Source: Nocardioides sp. (GTDB taxonomy: Bacteria; Actinomycetota; Actinomycetes; Propionibacteriales; Nocardioidaceae). From it: DNA of 50,312 nucleotides. The notes below the pieces were generated by a model. That model saw nothing but the letters and a program-made list of their open reading frames with translations. It made no database searches and was not told the DNA's origin. The translations under genes and the position numbers were made by a program. The stretch spans positions 1-50,312 of the forward strand of contig NZ_JAOPWY010000012.1 of assembly GCF_025965415.1 (NCBI RefSeq). Reading direction: 5' to 3'. How positions within the stretch are numbered: the stretch's first letter is position 1; each line of letters opens with the position of its first letter. Of the stretch, positions 45,209 through 50,312 are shown piece by piece.

Positions 45209-47491
45209 ATGGCCCGCCGCAACGCCACCCTCGCCACCCTTGCCGCCGCCGCACTGATGATGGGCGCAGGAGCCACCGCTGCGTTCTCGGCGACGACCGC
45301 GCCGCCGGCCGCGACCTTCACCGCGCCGATGGTCCTGGCGGGCGGCGGTGCCGAGCCGAGCATCCGCGTGCCCAAGGACGGGCTGTCCGCGGCCTACGTC
45401 TCTGCGCCGACCGGCCTGGGCAGCAACTTCTGGCGCATCACCGAGCAGAAGAACGCAGATGGATCGAGCAGCCTGATCCAGGGTCCCGTGCAGCAGCCCG
45501 ACCTCGGCACCGGCGGCGGTGACTCGGAGATCAGCGTCGGCAACGCCCGCTACGCCGAGGCCTCCCCGTGCGACGCCATCTCCTACTCCGGTCTGCACAA
45601 CATCGACCTGCTCAACAACTTCACGGTGGCCCGCTCGACCGACTGCGGCAAGACCTTCTCGCTGCTCAACCCGTACGGCACCCAGAACACCCTGACCGAC
45701 CGGCAGTGGCAGGCCTTCGACGGCGCCCACACCAACTTCCTGATCTTCCACAAGGTGGACACGAGCCAGATCGTCGTCTCCGAGTCGCCCGACGCCGGCA
45801 ACACCTACGTGTCCCTGTCCCCGGACGGCGCGCACGGGATCATCGACCCGACGACCCTGCCGTCCGTGGCCAACACCAACCAGGTGGGCAACATCGTCAC
45901 CGACTACTCCCACCCCACCGGTGCCAACAACCTGCTGTCGATGGAGCCGACGCACGTCATGTACGCGACGTTCGGCGGGCCGCGCGACCCGGCCGACAAC
46001 GCGCAGGCGCAGGCGGACGCGAACGTTCCGGGCACCAACTACAACCACGTCGACACCATCTACGTCGCGAAGAGCTCGGACGGCGGCGTCACGTGGACCG
46101 ACACGAAGGTGTTCTCCACCGACCCCGGCAGCAAGCGGGAGCTGAACCTGCTCTTCCCCGTCGTCGAGGTCGACAAGGCCGGCAACGTCTACAGCCTCTG
46201 GTCCGACGGCTACAAGATCCAGTACGCCGTCAGCACCGACGGCGCGAAGACGTGGTCGAAGCCCTACCAGGTCAACACCGACAACCGCGGCACGAAGCCC
46301 GACGTCGGGAAGGGCAACCTGTTCCCGTGGATGGCCGCGGGAGCCGACGGGATGCTCGACGTCGTCTGGTACCACGGGCAGGGCGGCGCACCGGGCTCGG
46401 AGCTCAACTACCGCAACCAGGGTGACAAGAGCACCCACTGGACGGTGGCGTTCGCGCAGCTGGGCAAGGCGACCGCGAAGAGCGCAGCAGGAGCCGCAGC
46501 GCCGACGGTGCTGAGCTACAGCAACGCCGTGACCCCGATCATGCACACAGGGACGATCTGCAACAACGGCACGTTCTGCGACCTGCCCGTGCCGGGGTCC
46601 TCCGGTGACCGCTCGTTGCTCGACTTCTTCCAGGTCGCCATCGACGGCGCCGGTCGCGCCAACATCGCGCTGGCCGACAACGAGGCGTCACCCGGCTCCA
46701 ACATCACGGCCTACACGCGGCAGACCAGCGGCTACTCCCTGACGAGCGGGGCGCGCCTGGCGCCCGCGCGGGTCACGCTGCCGAAGCTGGTCTGCACCGC
46801 CGACGCCGCCTTCACCGACCCGTCCGGCGATGCGACCCAGGTCGTGGCGGACACCCCCCTGCCGAGTGCACCGGCGCTCGACATCACCAAGGGCTACGTC
46901 ACCTACGACGCGGCGAAGAAGGTCGTCGTCTTCCACACCAAGGTGCTCGACCTCAAGCAGGATCCGCCGGCTGGGGGCACGGGCGAGGAGATCGAGTTCA
47001 CCTTCACCTACGCGGGCGTGGCCTACACAGCCATCGGCGAGCACGACGCGTCCTCACCGACCGACAGCTTCCACATGGAGTCCCCGCTGCGCACCACCGT
47101 GGGAGGTGCGCTGACCGGCAGCTTCGACAAGGCGGCGTCCGAGGTGCGGGTTGCGGTGCCGGCCACGTTCTTCGCCGGGCTCGCCAAGAAGGGCCCGGTG
47201 GTCGGCAACGGCTCGAAGTTCGCCGGTCTCACCATCACGACCCGGCGCGACATCGCCAGCGCGATCGTGCCCAACGCAGACACCGCGGGCTCGCTCGGCT
47301 GCCCGTTCGTCGTCGGGGCCAAGGCGGCGACCGGCCCGACGCCGACGACTCCCAAGACGGTGCCGGCTCCCGTGGACAACCGGCCCGTGCCGGGGCGCCT
47401 GCCGGCGACCGGCCCGGGCGCCGGGCTGCCGTTCCTCGCCGCTGGTCTGCTGGTGCTCGGTGTCGGCGTTCGGCGGGCTGCCCGCGGCTGA
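45209..47491 (+). CDS. Sortase-anchored Asp-box (sialidase/BNR-like) exported protein
   Basis: The 760-residue protein has a signal peptide (MARRNATLATLAAAALMMGAGATAAFSA). The propeller region contains four Asp-box motifs of the SxDxGxTW type: STDCGKTF, SPDAGNTY, SSDGGVTW and STDGAKTW. A second beta-rich domain lies at about residues 540-700. The C-terminus is LPATG, then a hydrophobic helix and RRAARG, a complete cell-wall sorting signal. Sialidase catalytic Arg residues cannot be confirmed by eye, so enzymatic activity is not claimed. ATG 45209 is chosen as the start of the signal peptide, with TTGGAG just upstream. Confidence 0.83.
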   Translation: MARRNATLATLAAAALMMGAGATAAFSATTAPPAATFTAPMVLAGGGAEPSIRVPKDGLSAAYVSAPTGLGSNFWRITEQKNADGSSSLIQGPVQQPDLGTGGGDSEISVGNARYAEASPCDAISYSGLHNIDLLNNFTVARSTDCGKTFSLLNPYGTQNTLTDRQWQAFDGAHTNFLIFHKVDTSQIVVSESPDAGNTYVSLSPDGAHGIIDPTTLPSVANTNQVGNIVTDYSHPTGANNLLSMEPTHVMYATFGGPRDPADNAQAQADANVPGTNYNHVDTIYVAKSSDGGVTWTDTKVFSTDPGSKRELNLLFPVVEVDKAGNVYSLWSDGYKIQYAVSTDGAKTWSKPYQVNTDNRGTKPDVGKGNLFPWMAAGADGMLDVVWYHGQGGAPGSELNYRNQGDKSTHWTVAFAQLGKATAKSAAGAAAPTVLSYSNAVTPIMHTGTICNNGTFCDLPVPGSSGDRSLLDFFQVAIDGAGRANIALADNEASPGSNITAYTRQTSGYSLTSGARLAPARVTLPKLVCTADAAFTDPSGDATQVVADTPLPSAPALDITKGYVTYDAAKKVVVFHTKVLDLKQDPPAGGTGEEIEFTFTYAGVAYTAIGEHDASSPTDSFHMESPLRTTVGGALTGSFDKAASEVRVAVPATFFAGLAKKGPVVGNGSKFAGLTITTRRDIASAIVPNADTAGSLGCPFVVGAKAATGPTPTTPKTVPAPVDNRPVPGRLPATGPGAGLPFLAAGLLVLGVGVRRAARG

Positions 47492-47502
47492 CGCGTGCGA
47501 CG

Positions 47503-48360
47503 ATGCCCGGCGTGACGGCTTTCGCGGCGCACCTGCGCGTCTACGAGCCGGTCGCCGCGTTCGACCGCGAGGAGCGCAGGCACTGGGAGGCCTACGTCCG
47601 CGCGGGCAACATCCCGACGGTGCAGGGCGGCATGGCGATGGAGCAGGCCGCCGCCGTCCGCGCCGTGCTCGGCCGGGTGCCCGGGGTCATGCCGGTCGTC
47701 GGCGAGCACGCGTTCGTGACGGAGGTCGACGGCGTCACCCTCGTCTGCCCGTGGCGCACCCGCATCCGGGCCTGCGAGGCGATCGGCGACTTCCGCGACC
47801 CGCTGCCCGAGGAGCTGGCGGACATGTTCGTCCCGCGCGCGGCGTCGGAGGTCGCGGAGGACGAGCTCGAGCAGTGGCGGGTGGAGCACCCCGACCTGCA
47901 CACCCACATCATGAGCAGCACCTGGCAGGTGCCGCTGCGCTGGTTCATCCTCGTCGAGGCGGACGAGCGCGAGGTCAGTCTCGGTACGGCGGCAGCCGGC
48001 ACGACCCGGGTGACCGGCCGCTCGCTCGTCTACCGCACCGCGATGTCGCGGGCCCGCCGTCGTACGGCCCGGGCCCTGGCCGTGCTCCGCCGCACGCTCG
48101 ACGACGGGCTGGTGACCGCGGGCGTGGAGGACCTGGGGCGGTGGCTGGAGGAGTTCCACCCGCGGTCGCTGGTCGAGCTCGACTACGGCGGCCTCGTGCA
48201 CCTGCTCGATGACGCCGAGCTGCGGCAGGACGAGTCGGCCCGCGACGTGGCGGAGGCGCTGGCGGCTCTGGCCGACGGGGAACCGGTGAAGGCCGCGGGG
48301 GCCTACGGTCGCGTGACCGCCCGGATGAAGGCCCTGCAAGGGGTCGAATCGGCCAACTGA
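47503..48360 (+). CDS. Conserved actinobacterial protein of unknown function upstream of bldC
   Basis: The 285-residue soluble protein is rich in Arg, Glu and Ala. It contains HLRVYEPVAAFDREERRHWEAY near the start, LVCPWRTRIRACEAIGDFRDPLPEELADMF and STWQVPLRWFILVEADER, and then a helical Arg-rich half (SRARRRTARALAVLRRTLDDG). A homolog lies at the same place before bldC in Streptomyces. No catalytic motif is recognised. The start is ATG 47503, 11 bases after the preceding stop; GTG 47512 is an alternative. Confidence 0.78.
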   Translation: MPGVTAFAAHLRVYEPVAAFDREERRHWEAYVRAGNIPTVQGGMAMEQAAAVRAVLGRVPGVMPVVGEHAFVTEVDGVTLVCPWRTRIRACEAIGDFRDPLPEELADMFVPRAASEVAEDELEQWRVEHPDLHTHIMSSTWQVPLRWFILVEADEREVSLGTAAAGTTRVTGRSLVYRTAMSRARRRTARALAVLRRTLDDGLVTAGVEDLGRWLEEFHPRSLVELDYGGLVHLLDDAELRQDESARDVAEALAALADGEPVKAAGAYGRVTARMKALQGVESAN

Positions 48361-48402
48361 GGCTCCCGGCACGCTCGGCCCGGTGTCCTGACTAGTCCCA
48401 AG

Positions 48403-48420
48403 ATGGCCCGCACGGGCCAT
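48403..48420. promoter_or_regulatory. Palindrome ATGGCCCG-CA-CGGGCCAT upstream of bldC
   Basis: Perfect 8-bp arms around two bases lie 43 bases after the upstream stop and 87 before bldC. It could be a short terminator or a dimer-binding operator. TTCCGG at 48420-48425 and CACTAT 17 bases later may be a weak promoter next to it. Confidence 0.45.
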
Positions 48421-48506
48421 TCCGGAGAAAGCAGACATCGCGCACTATCAGCCGTGGAGCAGGCGCCATGCCGGCTCGCCAGCTCCAGACGAGAGGACGC
48501 ACTGCC

Positions 48507-48716
48507 ATGAGCACCCGTACACCCGACGCCGAGGCACTGCTGACACCCGCCGAGGTCGCCACGATGTTCCGCGTGGACCCGAAGACGGTCACGCGGTGGG
48601 CCAAGAGCGGCAAGCTCACGTCGATCCGCACGCTGGGCGGCCACCGCCGCTACCGCGAGGCCGAGGTGCGTTCGCTGCTCGCGGGCATCCCGCAGCCGCG
48701 CCCCGCCAACAGCTAG
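48507..48716 (+). CDS. bldC: Developmental regulator BldC (MerR-like DNA-binding protein)
   Basis: The 69-residue protein consists almost only of a winged helix: LLTPAEVATMFRVDPKTVTRWAKSGKLTS, then IRTLGGHRRYREAEVRSLLAG. The sequence is nearly the same as Streptomyces BldC, which binds direct repeats cooperatively and delays entry into development. The ATG at 48507 has GAGAGGA upstream and aligns with the Streptomyces start; a start at 48468 is possible but lacks support. The neighbourhood (vdh, conserved gene, bldC) matches Streptomyces. Confidence 0.95.
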   Translation: MSTRTPDAEALLTPAEVATMFRVDPKTVTRWAKSGKLTSIRTLGGHRRYREAEVRSLLAGIPQPRPANS

Positions 48717-48754
48717 CAGCCTCCCAGCCCGCGGCGTACCCAGACCGCGCGACT

Positions 48755-48794
48755 CAGGACGGCGCCGCCTGCCTCCACGGGCGACGCCGTCCTG
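48755..48794 (+). terminator. Perfect 10-bp hairpin downstream of bldC
   Basis: CAGGACGGCG pairs with CGCCGTCCTG around a 20-base loop. An overlapping alternative stem, GGCGCCGC (48761) with GCGGCGCC (48803), cannot form at the same time, so the bldC 3' region has two mutually exclusive folds. Confidence 0.5.
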
Positions 48795-48817
48795 TCGCGT
48801 CTGCGGCGCCCTGACCG

Positions 48818-48845
48818 AGCCCCGTCGGACTCCGGCGGGGCTTTC
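48818..48845 (+). terminator. Hairpin terminator before the NUDIX gene
   Basis: AGCCCCGTCGG and CCGGCGGGGCT form an 11-bp stem (one G-T pair) with loop ACT, followed by TTC. Confidence 0.7.
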
Positions 48846-48865
48846 GTCGTGCCGATGATCAGGAC

Positions 48866-49711
48866 ATGACCGAGGGCATCCGTGCGGCTGGTGGGGTCGT
48901 CTGGCGGCGTGGGCCCGACGGCCCAGAGGTCGCCGTCGTACACCGGCCGCGCTACGACGACTGGTCGCTGCCCAAGGGCAAGCTCCACGCCGGCGAGCTG
49001 CATCTGCCGGCGGCGATGCGGGAGATCCGCGAGGAGGCAGGCGTCGTCGGCGCCGCGCGGTCATCGGTGGGCGGCACCGAGTACGACGTGGACGGCGTCG
49101 GCAAGGAGGTCCGCTGGTGGTCCGTCCGCGCGGCCACCGAGCACTTCGCGCCCAACGACGAGGTCGACGAGCTCCGCTGGCTGCCGCCCCGGGCCGCCCT
49201 CGAGCTCGTCCACGAGCCCAAGCCCCTGCGGCGCTGGCTCGAGCTGCCCCTCGACGCGGCCGTGGTCCTGCTGGTGCGCCACGCCAGCGCCGGCGACGCG
49301 TCGACCTGGCGCGGCCCCGACAGCGCGCGTCCGCTCGACGAGAGGGGCCGCGGTCAGGCCGACCTCATCGCGAGCGTGCTGCCGCACTTCCGGCCGGTGC
49401 GGGTGCTCTCGGCCTCGCCGCTCCGCTGCCTGGACACCGTCAGCCCGCTCGCCGCCGTCCTCGGCCAGCGGGTCGTCGTGGACGACCGCTTCGCGGAGGC
49501 GTCGGAGCCGGTCGATCCCGAGCGCAGCCTGCTGGAGGTCGCCGAGCCCGGTGAGGCCGTGGTGGTCTGCAGCCAGGGCGGCATCATCCCCCGGATCCTG
49601 CAGGCGCTGGGACTCGAGCCGGAGCGGATACGCGCGCGCAAGGGCAGTGTCTGGGTCCTGACGCTGCACGACGGCCGGCTGGTCCAGGCCGAGGACGACG
49701 TACTGGCCTGA
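48866..49711 (+). CDS. NUDIX hydrolase fused to histidine phosphatase (MutT1-like)
   Basis: The 281-residue protein has an N-terminal NUDIX domain. Its complete box starts at about residue 36 (GKLHAGE, then REIREEAGV). The C-terminal half is a histidine phosphatase with LLVRHASAG (about residue 135) and a second catalytic region VVVCSQGGIIPRIL, where Gln takes the place of the usual His. The layout is that of mycobacterial MutT1, which removes 8-oxo-dGTP and diadenosine polyphosphates. The changed His (normally SHGG) may weaken the phosphatase half. The substrate is inferred. Confidence 0.88.
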   Translation: MTEGIRAAGGVVWRRGPDGPEVAVVHRPRYDDWSLPKGKLHAGELHLPAAMREIREEAGVVGAARSSVGGTEYDVDGVGKEVRWWSVRAATEHFAPNDEVDELRWLPPRAALELVHEPKPLRRWLELPLDAAVVLLVRHASAGDASTWRGPDSARPLDERGRGQADLIASVLPHFRPVRVLSASPLRCLDTVSPLAAVLGQRVVVDDRFAEASEPVDPERSLLEVAEPGEAVVVCSQGGIIPRILQALGLEPERIRARKGSVWVLTLHDGRLVQAEDDVLA

Positions 49712-49722
49712 GGGGGTTGGGG

Positions 49723-49795
49723 TGGTCAGGGACGGGATCGAACCGCCGACCCCACGCTTTTCAGGCGTGTGCTCTACCAGCTGAGCTACCTGACC
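49723..49795 (-). tRNA. tRNA-Phe (anticodon GAA)
   Basis: On the reverse strand the acceptor GGTCAGG pairs with CCTGACC. The anticodon stem CACGC/GCGTG holds the loop CTGAAAA with anticodon GAA. D and T arms are canonical. CCA is not encoded. Confidence 0.95.
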
Positions 49796-49807
49796 GGGTG
49801 TGCCTAG

Positions 49808-49881
49808 CGACCCCGACGGGACTCGAACCCGCGACCTCCGCCGTGACAGGGCGGCGCGCTAACCAACTGCGCTACGGGGCC
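49808..49881 (-). tRNA. tRNA-Asp (anticodon GTC)
   Basis: Reverse-strand cloverleaf with acceptor GGCCCCG/CGGGGTC, anticodon loop CTGTCAC (GTC) and T arm GCGGGTTCGAGTCCCGT. It is part of the Glu-Asp-Phe row, only 12 bases from tRNA-Phe. Confidence 0.95.
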
Positions 49882-49903
49882 TGAGGATCCAGACCGTGGA
49901 ACG

Positions 49904-49976
49904 TGCCCCCAACGGGATTCGAACCCGCGTAGCCACCTTGAAAGGGTGGAGTCCTGGGCCGCTAGACGATGGGGAC
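49904..49976 (-). tRNA. tRNA-Glu (anticodon TTC)
   Basis: Reverse-strand cloverleaf with acceptor GTCCCCA/TGGGGGC, anticodon stem CCACC/GGTGG and loop CTTTCAA (TTC). It would be the first tRNA of the Glu-Asp-Phe transcript. Confidence 0.95.
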
Positions 49977-50000
49977 TGTCTGGCCGTCGGAGACCCCGAG

Positions 50001-50028
50001 AGCATACCGGACCGAACGGCGCGTCAGA
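50001..50028 (-). promoter_or_regulatory. Probable promoter of the tRNA-Glu-Asp-Phe row
   Basis: On the reverse strand TCTGAC (50023-50028) and TATGCT (50001-50006) are 16 bases apart. The -10 ends 24 bases before tRNA-Glu. It is the best -10 near these tRNAs. Confidence 0.5.
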
Positions 50029-50046
50029 CCAGGACGCTTCGTAGCC

Positions 50047-50193
50047 TGGCTCCTCGGCGGGCTCGCGATGATCGAAGTCGAGGCACGGGAGGTCTGACTC
50101 CCCGCAGTCCACGCACGCGTGATCACGCAGGTAGGCCGCGAGCATCGCTCGCACTTCTTGTTTCTCGGTCCGACATTTCCGGCGGGCCCGTCG
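50047..50193 (-). pseudogene. Remnant of an HNH-endonuclease-like gene between tRNA genes
   Basis: The reverse-strand frame reads RRARRKCRTEKQEVRAM, then AAYLRDHACVDCGESDLPCLDFDHRE. This matches the zinc-binding CVDCGExD...LxFDHR core of short HNH-type nuclease genes. The usual upstream Cys pair and the downstream CxxCH-type half are missing. After FDHRE the frame continues into unrelated sequence and through tRNA-Glu. It appears to be a decayed gene fragment of about 49 codons. Confidence 0.6.
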
Positions 50194-50228
50194 AGGAGGC
50201 GCAGCGTCCGCGGCATGATGGTTGTTCG

Positions 50229-50302
50229 GGGCCGCTAGCTCAATTGGTAGAGCGCACGCCTTTTAAGCGTCGAGGTTCAGGGATCGAGGCCCTGGCGGCC
50301 CA
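50229..50302 (+). tRNA. tRNA-Lys (anticodon TTT)
   Basis: The acceptor GGGCCGC pairs with GCGGCCC, the D arm is GCTCAATTGGTAGAGC, and the anticodon loop CTTTTAA carries TTT. The T stem CAGGG/CCCTG holds the loop ATCGAGG, so position 54 is A instead of the nearly universal T. The variable loop has six bases, and the first pair of the anticodon stem is C-C. It is probably functional but atypical. No CCA is encoded. Confidence 0.75.
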
Positions 50303-50312
50303 CTCGCAGGTG

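Overview
The window is a high-GC chromosomal segment from an actinobacterium. The evidence is an HspR-type dnaK operon with a HAIR-like operator, BldC, a valine-dehydrogenase-type enzyme, DUF3073 and DUF3151 proteins, a probable EtfD-like iron-sulfur membrane protein, an Rpf protein behind a c-di-AMP riboswitch, and very frequent GTG starts. The gene set is that found around dcd, dnaK, clpB, pyrE, fba and purA in Mycobacterium and around purL, purF, purM, vdh and bldC in Streptomyces, but here the blocks are brought together. Genus cannot be read from the sequence. No transposase, integrase, prophage or CRISPR array is present, so this is mostly core genome with small accessory features.

Left part (1-13743). 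A dcd gene split by an intein is cut by the window edge. It is followed by tRNA-Gly, a reverse-strand etfD-like gene, and the heat-shock operon dnaK-grpE-dnaJ-hspR-clpB. The dnaK frame is intact over 613 codons except for one in-frame TAG at codon 501. After it come an SRPBCC protein, a nucleotide-sugar-epimerase-like protein, pyrE, a membrane-anchored protein and LemA.

Middle (13744-28873). A SigE-family sigma factor with its membrane partner, DedA, and a CoA-disulfide-reductase-like flavoprotein are followed by a large secreted beta-propeller protein, fba, rpf with its riboswitch, and the fetAB iron exporter pair. Then come a PaiB-like protein, an alpha/beta hydrolase, DUF3151, a coiled-coil-like protein, purA, an HTTM membrane protein pair and a 2'-5' RNA-ligase-like protein.

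Purine block (28914-42408). purD-purE, purB-purC, purS, purQ-purL-(sterol-carrier-like), pepN and purF-purM supply most of the de novo route from PRPP to AMP (with purA at 25673). purN, purK and purH are not in the window.

Right part (42412-50312). DUF3073, two small secreted proteins behind a long possibly structured leader, vdh, an LPATG-anchored Asp-box protein, a bldC neighbourhood and a NUDIX-phosphatase fusion lead into a tRNA cluster (Phe, Asp, Glu on the reverse strand; Lys on the forward strand) that encloses a decayed HNH-type reading frame.

Two themes run across the window. Many genes have a TANNNT-like box exactly six bases before the start codon and no Shine-Dalgarno sequence, which is the arrangement expected of leaderless transcripts. 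Two intergenic regions 13 kb apart carry a repeat family that shares the inverted terminus GTATGTCGAACTGCCCAC.
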